Positions 35,909 to 46,504 of a stretch of 64,000 nucleotides of DNA are shown one piece after another (the stretch's first letter is position 1; each line of letters begins with the position of its first letter). The notes beneath the pieces were generated by a model. That model saw only the letters and a program-made list of their open reading frames with translations. It did no database searches and had not been told where the DNA came from. Position numbers and translations under genes: made by a program. This DNA comes from Leptobrachium leishanense (taxonomy: Eukaryota; Chordata; Amphibia; Anura; Megophryidae): the NCBI GenBank assembly GCA_009667805.1, contig CM019067.1, forward strand, positions 66,882,637-66,946,636. Direction: 5' to 3'.

Positions 35909-36732
35909 CCTAGCATCAGGGACGTGCGGTCAGGGGTGGCAGGTGAGGCAGAGCATCGCCTGCCATTAAGGGCTGAACTGCAGTCAAACTCACCTGCTCC
36001 GCAGTTCCCCCACAATCTTCTCCATCCGCTACACATTTTTTTCTTCCCAGCAGCCTGAGCCTACACAATTTGCGTAGCAGGACGATACGCAAATCGCGTA
36101 GGCTGCCAAGAAGTGGGCAGTGTGGCGCGGCTGTTCAGTGAACAGACATCCGAGCACTGCCCACTTCCTGAATATTGCTCTCCCAGTGCCTCAGAGACCC
36201 TGGGAGAGCAATGGAAGAGCTTGGACCAATAGGAAAGCGCTATTGGTCCAAGCCATTCAAAAAATGTCTGCATAGGAGGCATGCCTCCCATGCATTGATT
36301 GGCGCAGGACAGTCATGTGACAGAGCCACCTGCCCAAAACTTCCTAATACAGAACCACCAGCCAAAGCATCCTAATACAGAACTACCTGCCCAAAACATC
36401 CTAATACAGAACCACTTGCCCAAAGCATCCTAATAGAGGAGCAGCGCCCTGACCTCTGTTACAATGCTCCTGGGAAGTACTAAGAGCAGCCAGTTGCTGG
36501 GGAGCAGTGAGAGAAGCTAGTTCCCGGGGAGCACTGAACAGCCAGATCCTGGGGAGCACTGAATGGCCAGTTCCTGGGGAGAACTGAAAGCAGCCAGATC
36601 CTGGGTAGCACTGAGAGCAGCCAGATCCTGGGGAGCAATGACCCTGCACCTACGTAACCTGTGTATGTCTGGCTCTGATAATAGCCAGTGCCTCACCAGC
36701 CACTGATCTCACCACACGTCACTGCCTAGCAT
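35909..36732. mobile_element. hAT MITE nested in the larger hAT
   Basis: The 808-bp element (35,917-36,724) has ends CAGGGACGTGCGGTC and (right, read inward) CAGTGACGTGTGGTG, with a perfect 8-bp duplication CCTAGCAT (35,909-35,916 and 36,725-36,732). It contains two tandem arrays. It must be younger than its host. Confidence 0.9.
36321..36640. repeat. Two minisatellites inside the nested hAT
   Basis: 36,321-36,440: a 28-29 bp unit (catcctaatacagaaccacctgcccaaa-like), about four copies. 36,475-36,640: a unit of about 28-34 bp built on cagatcctggggagcactga, about five copies. Both look like internal expansions of the MITE. Confidence 0.8.
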
Positions 36733-36929
36733 TCAAAAAGATGTCACTGCATGCTGGGATTTTAATAATTCCGGCTGCAGTGGCTGCCTCAGAGTGATAG
36801 GATTCCTATCACTCTCTTATGGCCTTTACATGATTAGATCAGTGAGAATCTCACCATGTAAAGGCTGTCTGAGAATGATAGGTGTCCTATCAATCTTATG
36901 CTGGCTGTATATTCGGAGATCTCAGTGAA

Positions 36930-37260
36930 ATAATTTTTCAGATTTTTATGTTATATAGCGGGTTTTTTTCTGTAACAGACCTTTTTATTATTATTCGTAG
37001 GACCTCATATATCATTTTCAGGCATGGTCGTGCAGTAGTTTTTTTGCAAACAGTTTTTAAAAGTGGCTTTTTTTTATTACCCGTCCGGCGGCTTGTCTGC
37101 TTTTCTCCACGGTGTTTGGTGGGTCGGTGGCAGCTTGTGGGTGCGTTCAGCGGCTGTTCCGTGGGTTGTGGCACTCGTTCGGCGGGTTTGTGGCGGATTT
37201 CCAAAACGAGGGGTTGTGGTTCTATGGTACTTGCCACAAGACAAGTCCATTAGTTATGCG
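36930..37260 (+). repeat. Repeat shared with 45,590-46,000
   Basis: Collinear with the later copy over aacag.cctttttattat.attc.t.gga.ctcatat, gcagtagttt.tttgcaaacag and a T- and G-rich cggcgggtttg block. It lies inside the hAT element here but outside any hAT at 45.6 kb, so it is an independent family. Class unknown. Confidence 0.5.
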
Positions 37261-37262
37261 TA

Positions 37263-37299
37263 CATAGACACACACCACACACACACACACACACACACG
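37263..37299. repeat. (CA)n microsatellite with CA-rich flank
   Basis: A CA dinucleotide run followed by about 250 bp of degenerate acacactgacccc units (to about 37,560), probably decayed expansion of the same tract. Confidence 0.8.
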
Positions 37300-38547
37300 C
37301 TCTGAGCCCTCACAGACACACATTCGCCTATACACATTCTGTCTCCCAACAGATACACTTTGACCCACACACACACTGACCCCCTATGGATACACACTGA
37401 CCCCGCCAGATACTATTGTCCCAATCACACAATCTGACCCCCAGATACACATCGACTCCCACAGCTACACATGGACCCACATACATACTGACTCACTCCC
37501 CATCAGCAAACTCATTAAGACACACACTGCACTGCTACACAGTACATACACAGCTAGTATAGAGTATAAGCTCTTACATACAGGGCAGGCAGAGGGCAGG
37601 TGTCTCTCCTTGGCCTGGAAGTGGACGTCATGCTGGAAGGCTTCCTCCCTGTGCAGGGGGACCCTAGAGTCAAAGTTATCTTACACCAGGTTGTACATAT
37701 AGCTGTTGGGTGGCTTCCCTGTCCTCAGGGGGAGGGGCATGCTGGGAGTATCACTGTCCCTGTGGAGATTGGAGTGGTGTAGGAGAGTTTGATGATATAG
37801 GTGTGATCACAAGCTCTGTGAGCTCTGCGTGGGTGGGACATGTCTGTGTGCAATGGCTCTGGCTCCCCCTGCTGGTCAATCCCTCTCCTCCAGCACCTTC
37901 TCCTCCCTGACTCACCCTGTACAATCCCTCCATTCCAGCTGCAGCGATTAAAATGAGGAGTCCTCTCTACTGCCTTTGGATCCTTTGACTGGTGAAAGGG
38001 GAAGGATGGAGACCTCTATCATCCATGCTGGGCATGACCTTGGAGTATCTGCAAGCAAGCTCTTGGACTTCTCCCTCCCTGCACCAGCCACGTGCTTTTG
38101 GGGGCAGGGCCACGATCTGCTTCCTGTGATGGGGCAGGCTAACACTGCCTCTGCTGGTCTGACTGCTCGGAACCTGGCGGTTTACCAAGAGCTGCGGCTC
38201 ACGTTAGCTGCTGGCAAGGAGGAGCTGAATTCCTCTGCTCCCAGCTGGGGAGGAGTTATGTGGGTGCCGCCCAATGGAAAGTACCGCCCTAGGCCTAGGC
38301 CTTGTCGGCCTAGGCCAAGATACTGCACTGGCTAGAGCACTGCTAGATGGGGGAAACTACCGTACGTCACCGCAAGGCTGACTGGACAGATGGGAGGTGA
38401 GTGAGCAGCAGGCTGCACAGAAATCCTGGATTGGAAGCAGTTGCTGGACTAGCCAAAGGGAAGAACCGGCCTGGATCGGCTCAGCACCGGACTACTTGGC
38501 CTCCTGTAGGCTCCAGGGCTGGAAGTATGACACTTTCATTCCATCAG

Positions 38548-38760
38548 CGCTTCTGTAAAGGATAAACGAATACACGAAAAATTAAAAATGAGCAAACTTA
38601 CATTATAATTTTTTTAATCACAATAATCTCTGTGCAAAATTTATATTTAACCTTATATTAAATTGTTACCTTCACATCCCATAGTTCAAATAAAATGTGA
38701 TGATAACAGATTTTTCAACAAAAATAGTTTGGTAGCTAAGGATTTAATATGTGTTAAAAA
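38548..38760 (+). repeat. Dispersed repeat A, copy 4 (3' part)
   Basis: Matches 16,930-17,160 and 32,638-32,790: gtaaaggataaacgaatac, cttcacatcccatagttcaaata and ttttcaacaaaaat. Confidence 0.5.
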
Positions 38761-40130
38761 AATTATTTCCAGGAGTGGTATTAACTAGAAACAAAGTACT
38801 GAATACTGAGTTACAAAGGTGCTTCTATTTGCAATGAAATCTAAACTGTGTGCTCTGCCGTACAAAAAAAAACAAGGAATTATTAAACTGCATGGTAAAT
38901 GTAGTAAAAATAAACAAATATCATAATAAAGATTGACTGTTGCAAGGCGTTTGGTTCGGATGACTAGGAATACATTAACCTTTATTACCTGAAACATCTG
39001 CAGTAATTATCATTTTGTGGGATTTTTTTTCTTGTCGGGACAAAAGGATAGTTGATGTTGTATAGAATAAAAAAAAGAGTATGGATCCTGCAGTTTGTTT
39101 TTTTCAGTTTTATATTAAACCAATAACCTTGGTTATAGCCTTGTTTATAACCTAATCACAATGTTATGAATTCGACCTATAACTAAACACCTCAGAATGC
39201 ATCATGGGTATTTTGCTGATAGCCGTAGACAGGATAAAAGCTGCATTGATGCGGTACAGGCTTTTATCAAGTCTAAATGTTCCAGCGTCTTAATATAGAT
39301 CAGAAATTGCTGTGCAAATTAATTTAATTAATCAAGGTGTTATCTGTGAATTATTTTCGATGTTCTTCCAGCGCATGTCTTTACACGCTACACTCATATT
39401 TCAGCAATTACGATGAAAACCGCGATAGCGATAATTACCAACTTTGATAACATTGTATTGTAATCTGTGATAAATCTAGCTCATTGGAGACATGGGTTTT
39501 TAAGCAAATGACATTCACACCCTGATCCTCATTGCATAATCTGGAGTTATTTAGATAGACAGTGTACAGATTCTGCACTGGAGAATAAAATTCACATTTG
39601 TAAATGTCTGTCCGTATGGCATTGAAATTCCCCTTCCACTTCTTTTCCAGCCAGGTTTATTAGCCTGAGTTTTTAATGTATTGATGTTGAGAGGGAACTT
39701 TTGTGTTGTTGCATGGCAACGTGTAAGTATTTTCTATTCTATGGAACATTGTGTTGTTGGTAGAAAATATTTGGAAAATGGAGACATAACACAAAATGCA
39801 CTTCGTACTTTTATTTTTCTATTTTCTCTATTTGTTTTTGAAAGCAAAAACAGAAACTATATAAACTAGTAGCAGTGCCTTCATATGCTCTTCTTGATGG
39901 CATTTAATGGCAGCCTGCTCTTCTCAAATGTTTTCTGTTACGGATGTAAGAATGGGAATAACCTAACATGCAGAGACTAAGCAACAACCTACGTACAAGT
40001 CTTTGTAGTAATAAAAAAGTAAATTAAAGTAAGAGGAAATTAAATCTCAATACAAGGGACAGAGCAGAAAGCAAGGTCAGAGAAGCCACGGGTCATACAC
40101 AAAAAGGATAGCCATGCAAGCCAAGTATAT
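38761..40130. other. Unique-looking AT-rich DNA, possible conserved non-coding
   Basis: No repeat ends. 39,340-39,660 is rich in homeodomain-type TAATTA/ATTA words and lacks similarity to other parts of the window. It would be a reasonable place to look for a conserved element. No coding frame was seen. Confidence 0.35.
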
Positions 40131-40134
40131 AAAG

Positions 40135-40468
40135 GCTAGTGATGGGCCGAACACCCCCGTGTTCGGTTTGCATTCTAACTCGAACATTGGAAAAGGTTCG
40201 AACGCGAACACGATTCAAACACAATGCAAGTCAATGGGGCTCAAAAGTTCGAAAATGAAGGTCCCCTCCAGAGGGCATATTGCAAGATATTGCTCATAAA
40301 AGGTGTATGGGGGTCCAGGTACTGCCCTGGGGGACAGGAAACAATGAAAGACCAAAAAAAAAGTTTTTAAACATTTCACTGCTAAGTGCTGAGCCATTTC
40401 ACCGCTGTGCGCTGAGCTAATTTTTACCGCTTTTGCTCATGTTTAAACGCGATTTGAAGCCAACGAGT
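40135..40468 (+). repeat. GTGATGGGCCGAAC repeat plus TTAA-family fragment
   Basis: From 40,137, tagtgatgggccgaacacccccgtgttcgg then gttcgaacgcgaacacg is a palindromic CGAAC-rich repeat whose start resembles hAT ends; the far end was not found. From about 40,370, catttcactgctaagtgctgagccatttcaccgctg is a piece of the TTAA composite seen at 42,450 and 58,960. Confidence 0.45.
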
Positions 40469-41004
40469 GGGAAAAATTATGATCTTAACGCAAACGTAAC
40501 GCTCACTTGCGTGAGCATTAACTTTAGCTGCGGTGTTCACCGCATATTACAATCCAAACGCAAACGGGTTAAGAAACCCGTTTGCGTTTGGTATCTTGCG
40601 TTTTCAGTGAGAGGTTACTGTACTTTGCGCTCCCTATATTTAACATGGGGAGCGCAAAGGGTTAATCAGCACTGGATTACAAAGTCCCAGCGCTGATTAA
40701 CGTCTGGCTGCGGTTAGCGGAAAGTTAACCACAGCCAGGATTTGGTGTTAACAGATTCCACTTCTGCAGAATTCGTTAACACAGGCTAAAAAATAAAAAA
40801 ATTAAATCAGATACTCACCTCCTGTCCCGCGGCTCCGACCGCCTTCTCTGTCCGCCGGGAGCAGAGAAAGACTGGGGGAAAAAGTCCCCCCAGTCTCTCC
40901 CTGCATATCACTATGCGGACCCAGGGGTGGATCCAGACACAGGTTTCGGGGGGGGGCATTCTACCAGTTTTGGCCAAGAGCTGGTGTTGGGTTTGCAGTG
41001 ATAG

Positions 41005-41176
41005 GTGGATATATTTGCCCCCAGCTCACATGGATATATTTGCCCCCTGCTCACATGGATATATTTGCCCCCTGCTCACATGGATATATTTGCCCCCTGC
41101 TCACATGGATATACAGTATTGCTCCAGCTCACATGGATATATTGCCCCCAGCTCACATGGATATATTTGCCCCCAG
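41005..41176. repeat. 25-bp minisatellite, about 7 copies
   Basis: The unit ctcacatggatatatttgccccc is repeated with period 25 from about 41,007. One longer variant unit (atacagtattgctcc) lies near 41,110. There are no unique spacers, so it is not a CRISPR array. Confidence 0.9.
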
Positions 41177-41237
41177 CTCTCACCTCCTCTGCTGCTAGGC
41201 CCCTCCGCAGCTGCTTCGAGTACCCGCCGGCCGTTCT

Positions 41238-41421
41238 TCTCCCTACGAGTGGCCGCCGGCATGCAGCTTGGCCGCTCGCCGGGAACCACCTGACCAGCGC
41301 AGCTGCGTTCTCGCGAGATCGCGGAGTTCACGTGAACTCCGCGATCTCTTGCGCTGGTCAGGTGGTTCCCATCCCAGGCAAGCGGCCAAGCTGCATGCCG
41401 GCCGTGGCGGCCGCTCGTAGG
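41238..41421. repeat. Near-perfect palindrome of about 180 bp
   Basis: Symmetric about gttcacgtgaac (centre near 41,330). Arms include ggaaccacctgaccagcgc and gcatgcagcttggccgc with their complements. A few small asymmetries (for example an extra agctgcgttctcg segment on the left) are present. Confidence 0.85.
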
Positions 41422-41509
41422 GAAAAAAAGCAATTTTCTTGGGGGGGGGGGCAATTCCCCCTTTGCCCCCCTGGATCCGCCCCTGCGCGGACCAGCCGGA
41501 TCTCGTGTC

Positions 41510-41740
41510 CATTAAGTCCATTCAGACTTAAAACTCCCACTGAACCCTCTTGTTTCGTATCTTTCTTGCTGTAGATTGTAAGCTCCAGAGCACTCTGCCA
41601 TAGAGTGATACCCAAGACATGATTCTCTATGCTTTCTGTAGGGGAAGGCCTCTTGTTTGTATTTCATCAATTGTAAAGTGCCGTGGAACCTGTCAGTGCT
41701 ATGTAAATACTGAGTAATAATAAAATATAATATTGAATAA
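41510..41740 (+). repeat. L2/SINE-type retroposon 3' tail
   Basis: tagattgtaagctc .. attgtaaagtgccgtggaacctgtcagtgctatgtaaatac followed by AATAAT units resembles the tail of L2-type retroposons. The same style of tail is at 2,060 and 26,640. Confidence 0.5.
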
Positions 41741-42445
41741 CTCATAGCAAATATAGAACAATGCGATGAATATCCCTACAGATGTTCCACTCCTCCTTGA
41801 AAGATTCTGACAATAGAAGAGGATGTAGAGCATTATAACGGGTTGGCGGTATCTCTGAGGATTAAGGTGAAAGTTCCACCACTCAGAAGCAGAAATTTCC
41901 TATTTTCGAACTCTTAAAAGGAAAAAAGAATCACTAAAATAATGTACCTACGTAAAAAAATAGGGTCATAGAGAAATAAGATAAATGATAGAGGAATAGA
42001 TAGGAGCGCTGTAAGAGAAGAAATATGTAATTGTGTACTTTAAGAAATTCTCTGAGCACAGGAAGATAAATTACTCACAGGTAACATCACAGAATAAAAC
42101 CTGATCTGTAACCCAAAGTAAATATCTTCACGCAGATCTCTGGAGATCTTTAAGCCATTTGTCCATAGATGCAGAACAGAATGAAACAGAGGTAAATGCT
42201 GCTCTGATATTAGTGGGATAAATGTATTTATTAGTAAAAAGTAAATAAAATCCAGTAAAAACTGAGAATTTGTCATGTATTGCACAGAATGAGTTAAAAA
42301 AATTCCAGTCACACTGCAGGATTTGATATGGCTGCTTTAACACGAGCAAGTAAATACAATGTTTCGGCCTGGTGCATGAGCTTTAATCAAGTATAGATGA
42401 TACCAGCTCATGTATTGAGCCATAAGTTGGTTTGCCTCCCTCATA
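41741..42445 (-). repeat. PLE-like fragment, minus strand
   Basis: On the minus strand, cttgattaaagctcatgcaccaggccgaaacattg (about 42,357-42,395) again has the eroded hammerhead-like layout of Penelope ends. The remaining sequence down to 41,741 is AT-rich with no RT motif recognised. The extent is uncertain. Confidence 0.35.
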
Positions 42446-42947
42446 TTAACCCTTTCGCTGCTGAGGCATTTCACCGCTGTGTGTTGAGGTCATTTTTACT
42501 GGTTTCGCTCATCATGTTTAAATGCGTTTTGAAGCCTTATTTTATTATATGACCCAGATATATTACATATCGGTCTTTCCGGCAGACTCAACAGATTGAT
42601 AATATATCATTATTATATGTATACGTCACATCCTTGGCATGCTGTGCCCTTCCAAACGGGGCCTGACTTTGATTGCTGCCCTGCATGGAAGGGGAGGGAG
42701 AGAGGTCCAAACGACCTCCCCCCTCCCTTTCAGGCACCTTACCCGCACTCGTGGGGGGTGCCTGTAATAGATGTCATCGTGCTGCCGCGATGACATCTAT
42801 TAGTGCCTACGGCGGTCCCGGATGCTGGGCTGACATCAAGGACCAGGATCCGACCGACCACTGGCTGCAAAGGGAGGACACGCTCAGCATCCTCTGCAGC
42901 CAATGCGTCCTCCGCAGCCAACGCGTCTTCCGCAGTGCAGTGGTTAA
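42446..42947 (-). mobile_element. TTAA element of the GCTGAG family, short copy
   Basis: TTAA on both sides (42,446-42,449, 42,944-42,947). The left end CCCTTTCGCTGCTGAGG and the right end ..GCAGTGG are weak inverted repeats. It shares catttcaccgctgtg and gtttaaatgcg with 40,380-40,450 and gatgctgggctgacatcaagga with the composite at 58.2-59.7 kb. Non-coding. Confidence 0.6.
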
Positions 42948-43285
42948 AGGAACACTCTACTCATCCTGGCCACTTTATGATTTAAAGTGGCCAGGATGTG
43001 ATGAGTCTCCCCCTCCTTCCCATTCCTCCCTGCTGCCTAATTCTGGAGAAAGCTCGGTGTGAAGTGGAGGAGCTTCTTCCACTCTACCCAGTGTCACCAG
43101 CAGGCGCGATATTAAATTTCCTGGCAGCCGGTCACCGGAAGGTCACTAGTGATCTCAGCACACAGAGAATGTGCCGACGTCATCCTCTCTGAGACCAACC
43201 ATGATACCGAGCGTTCTCAGAAGGGCAGAGATGGATGAATCTGTGCGCTCGCAGGTCCAAACCAGTTACAGGTACTTATAAAGTG
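42948..43285. other. No gene seen
   Basis: Contains a short perfect inverted repeat (ctggccactttat/ataaagtggccag-like, near 42,966-42,996). No coding evidence. Confidence 0.4.
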
Positions 43286-43870
43286 GCACCAAGTTCTGTA
43301 GCGCTGTACAATGGGTGTGACAGAATAACAAATATACATACAAATAAAACACACAGAACAGTAGGAGAGAAGATTCTGCTTGAGAGCTTACAAACTAAGA
43401 GGAGAGGGGTGACACACTAGGTGAGGGTAAACAGAGAACTTGAAGTAGGTGCAAGTGGGCTGGGTGGGAAAATTGTGCAAGAAACATACAGTTAGGGATA
43501 ATGGAGTGAGCTGATAGACTTCTCTAAAGTAATGTTTTCAGAGACTTCTTGAAGGACTGGAGAGACGGGGAGAGTCTAATATAGCGAAAAGGGAGTTCCA
43601 TAGAAAGGGGCCAGCTCAGGAGAAGTCTTGAAGGCAGGAGTTGGGGTGCGGGTATGTGGAGCTGATAGCATCAGATCATTGGCAGAGTGAAGTGGCCGGG
43701 ACGGGCTATATCTGCTAACCATCACTCTGCAGAGAAGCTTCAGAATGTGTAAAGTGAGCAGGTACTGCACCGATGCGCAATTTGTGGTTCCTACGTAATG
43801 CAAGTTCTGTAGGAGGGCAAATTTTGTAGCAAAGCTTCAGGGACTTCCAGATTTGGAAGCCCCTGAGCTG
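43286..43870 (-). repeat. Probable LINE-type 3' fragment, minus strand
   Basis: gtagcgctgtacaatgggtgtgacagaataacaaatatac followed by gaagattctgcttgagagcttacaaac resembles the reverse complement of L2-like 3' regions (compare 28,340-28,440: gcagcactttacaataaccaaagg .. ctgctcataggagctta). No intact frame. Confidence 0.45.
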
Positions 43871-43974
43871 AAGAGGAGGAGCTGTGCGATGGACAAAGGT
43901 GAGTAAAATTTAATGTACCTTTCACAATATACATTTTAGAGACAGTATGACTATTTCTATGGGGTTATGTTAAA

Positions 43975-44142
43975 GATATTGTGTATGGAACAAAGGTACG
44001 GGACATCACTAATCTAAAGCAGAGCATCACTGATGCCATTGCCACCATTGATGAGGGTATGCTACAGCGAACATGGCAAGAAATCCTGTACCGTCTTGAT
44101 GTGCTTCGTGCGACTAATGGTGCCCATATAGAGGTGTATTAA
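43975..44142 (+). pseudogene. IS630/mariner-type transposase C-terminus
   Basis: A 55-codon open stretch ends at a TAA (44,140-44,142). It reads ..DITNLKQSITDAIATIDEGM, then LQRTWQEILYRLDVLRATNG and AHIEVY. The pattern LKxxITxAIAxI..MLxxxWxExxYRLDxxRxTxGAHIE is the usual C-terminus of a DDE transposase group well known from arthropods. The catalytic core lies upstream of the preserved part and is absent. There are no stops in the remaining part, suggesting moderate age. The three Tc1 elements in this window are a different subfamily. Confidence 0.7.
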
Positions 44143-44263
44143 ATGAGGCAAAAAACCTTAAATATATACATCTCATTTTGTAATAATTTTCACTTATCTG
44201 TCTTTTCATTTGCCTTTGTAATACATTTTTTAAATTGTAAAGAGACTTTATGGACACCCTGTA
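43975..44263 (+). mobile_element. mariner/IS630-type transposon 3' end
   Basis: The C-terminus of a transposase, an AT-rich 3' region and the terminal repeat GACTTTATGGACACCCTG (ending 44,261) followed by TA. TA flanking and an end that reads CAGGGTGTCCATAAAGTC inward are typical of the Tc1/mariner/IS630 group. The 5' part is missing. Confidence 0.7.
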
Positions 44264-45274
44264 TAAAGTAATCATTTGATATCAAATGAAAGTCCTATTT
44301 TTTAATTATATATATATATATACACTGTACATATAACACGTGTCGGTGTGTATGATAATTCATAGGGAAATAGTACTCAAATATACATAAAAAATTTGAG
44401 TGTTTGTTTTCATTCAGACCGTGGACCAATGCCATGTATTCTCATAGCCCGGGGAGTAATCACCCTCTGCCGAGTGGCCAGTACTCGTTTGTGAAACTAA
44501 TTGTAAATAGAGTTTATCGAAACAAGCAAAATAGAACCTCAGCATAGACAAAATCTTTAGAGAAAATACTTTGAGGAATTGACTGGTTTTATAATTCTTT
44601 GCAATCTGCATGCAATAATAATGTTGAAACAATTATATTTGACCAGATAAACTCAAAACCAAGATTTCGAGAATAAAAAGATTAAAAAAACACACAAAAC
44701 AGTTAATGTGTATCTAATTGCAATGTTCTGCACTACCATTTCCACCAGAAAAAAAGTGGGGCACCTGTCACCGTTGATCACCTTGTATTTCTAATTTCAC
44801 TTACCCTTTCAAAAATGCATATGATGGCAGTACACTTACACAGCAACGCTGGAAACCATCTTCAAAGGTCAGAACATCCCAAAAGGCTAAGGACCTGCAC
44901 GTATTAAATGCCAAAGATTGTCAACAAAATCCCTGCATCTAGTGACAGAAACTACATGCTCACATTCTAAAGGGGTTTATATCAATTTGAAATTTGCTTG
45001 AAACCTTCTGCTTTTTTAATCTTGATGAGGATTTATACATTCATCATCGACATGCCAGAAGTGCCCTATTTTCCCTTGATTTGGCCAATGTTTCTGGATT
45101 TGATCTCTGGTTTGGAGCTGCTGCAGGTATGGTGGTTTCTTAAAGGTATATTCCTTCAATATCAAATTGGACTTTCAAAAGGTTTTTCTAAATATTTTCT
45201 GATTACATTAGTTTCCCAGGAAGCATTCTGCTCCCTCCACATCACATAGGTTTCATTCTAGTGGCAGAGATTAG
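44264..45274. other. No gene seen
   Basis: AT-rich, including a short (TA)n near 44,310. A frame at 44,998-45,249 has a hydrophobic composition but no recognisable domain, no homologue in the window and no splice context. Confidence 0.4.
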
Positions 45275-46030
45275 CAGGGTTATTCACTATCCAGAGAGCA
45301 GGCAATTTGACAAATGTTGGCGAATTGCCTGCACATACGGTGCCTGTTCAAGGGCAGTGAAATCCCCATAGAGAAGCAATGCTTCGTCTATTCAGAGAAC
45401 AAAAACCAGCAGTGAAAGGTTCCCAAAATGCCCTGCCGTTCGGTGGTTTAATTCGGCAGATTTATTCAGGTGAATCCCATAGGCTTCAATGTTAAAATTA
45501 TTCCCGTTTTAATTCAATATCTAATAAACCGTTGATTATAATATTCTGCAGTAAAAGTCTCTTTATTTATAGATTTTTTAGGATATTTTAAGCATTTTTT
45601 GGGATTTTTTTAAGTTTACTTATTTTTTCTGCAACAGCCCTTTTTGTTATCATTCATTGGATCTCATATGTAAATTTCAGACATTTTCGCTCAGTAGTTT
45701 CTTTGCAAACAGCGTTTTCACTTTCAAACATTCAAGCAAACTGTTTTTGTAATTTATTCACTGCATTCATCAGCGGTGTCAGATTTTTCTGGCGGCTGCG
45801 CTGTGTGTGATCGGCTCCTGCTCGGGTTTTTCTGGCGTTTTCGGCGGGTTAATCCAGATGTTTTTGCGGATTTCAGTGTGCGTTCGCCCTAGTTTTGTGC
45901 TGAGTTTTCGGCGGGTTTGCAGCAACCTTTCCCTGCAGTTCGGGGACCCTGTGGTGCTTGCTGAATACACCGCAGGGTCACCGAAATGGGATCGCCAAAT
46001 CGAACCGAATTGAAGAGAACGAAAAGTCAC
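45275..46030 (+). repeat. CAGGGTTATTCA-start repeat with segment shared at 36.9 kb
   Basis: Starts CAGGGTTATTCACTATCC, like the family ends at 62,797. From 45,590 to 46,000 it matches 36,930-37,260. Whether this is one element or two adjacent ones is unclear. Frames through 45,780-46,030 are not protein-like. Confidence 0.4.
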
Positions 46031-46061
46031 CGAAAGTGCGGTGGCTTTTGATTCTCTTTAC

Positions 46062-46265
46062 CGGCTGGGTGGAGTAGAGGTAATGTCACCGCTCTGCATG
46101 GAGAGAGCCTGTGGAGTCATGGGTTCGATCCCAGCGAACAACCTCTCCAGTAAGTGTCCTTGGCAAGACACCTAACGGTACATACTCGCCACCCAGGACA
46201 TACTTGAAAACGAGAGAAATCTCAATGTATCCTTCCTGGTAAAATCCTTTCACAAAAAAAACAAA
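46062..46265 (+). mobile_element. tRNA-derived SINE
   Basis: An A-box-like TGGAGTAGAGG and a perfect B box GGTTCGATCC (46,122-46,131) mark the tRNA-like head. The body has cagtaagtgtccttggcaagacacctaac, shared with the SINE at 1,591. The tail (ggacatacttgaaaacgagag .. tccttcctggtaaaatcc) is shared in inverse with 10,165-10,225. It ends in an A-rich run. Pol III transcription and LINE-dependent retroposition follow from the family; present activity is unknown. Confidence 0.8.
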
Positions 46266-46299
46266 TAACCCTTTTTCAATTTGTGCTCCTATGGGTTAC

Positions 46300-46460
46300 T
46301 TTGTGATTAACTCCCTTCACTGCCAAGGGATTTTTTTCATAAAACCGCTTACAGGACCCAGTGGTTTTATGGAAAATGACTTTCCATTCTTCACACAGAA
46401 AATATATGCAGAGGTATCAAACCAGATCACGTATACATCATCTTTGACACGGGTCATGTC
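46300..46460 (+). repeat. TTAA-type repeat fragment
   Basis: aactcccttcactgccaagggattt .. cataaaaccgcttacagg .. gtggttttatggaaaatgactttccatt matches the left part of the 785 copy. Confidence 0.5.
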
Positions 46461-46504
46461 CTGCAGAAATGCTTCGGAACGCAGTTCCCTCAATATTTTA
46501 ATGA

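Larger units (their letters stand above)
35847..38338. mobile_element. hAT element, non-autonomous, hosting a second hAT
   Basis: The 2,476-bp element (35,855-38,330) has ends CAGTGGTGTATTTAGG and GATACTGCACTG and a perfect 8-bp duplication GCTAGAGC (35,847-35,854 and 38,331-38,338). Both ends continue into CCCTAGGCCT-rich sequence in inverse orientation. No transposase frame is present. The interior includes another hAT insertion, a segment shared with 45,590-46,000 and a (CA)n run. Confidence 0.88.
40914..41493. mobile_element. hAT MITE with internal minisatellite and palindrome
   Basis: The 564-bp element (40,922-41,485) has ends CAGGGGTGGATCCAG and CTGGATCCGCCCCTG and an 8-bp duplication TGCGGACC/CGCGGACC (one mismatch). 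It carries a 25-bp minisatellite and a long palindrome. Overlapping frames repeating HMDIFAP/HGYICP are translations of the minisatellite, not proteins. Confidence 0.85.
40469..41509. mobile_element. GGGC-family MITE, copy 6, interrupted and truncated
   Basis: From 40,480 to 40,913 it follows copy 1 (5,680-6,060) closely: cacttgcgtgagcatta, ctgcggtgttcaccgcatattac, gcgctccctatatttaacatgggg. A hAT MITE splits it at 40,914-41,493. After that only agccggatctcgtg remains before an unrelated retroposon tail, so the right terminus is missing. Confidence 0.65.

Noticed and set aside
41005..41176. Regular 25-bp repeats that could suggest a CRISPR array, and overlapping frames reading HMDIFAP/HGYICP
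   Set aside because: Units are contiguous with no unique spacers and sit in a hAT MITE. The frames only translate the minisatellite.
41741..42445. Complete Penelope element on the minus strand
   Set aside because: Only a hammerhead-like end motif is visible; no RT or GIY-YIG motif was found.
44998..45249. Hydrophobic 83-codon frame
   Set aside because: No signal-peptide logic, domain, splice context or repeat family supports it.
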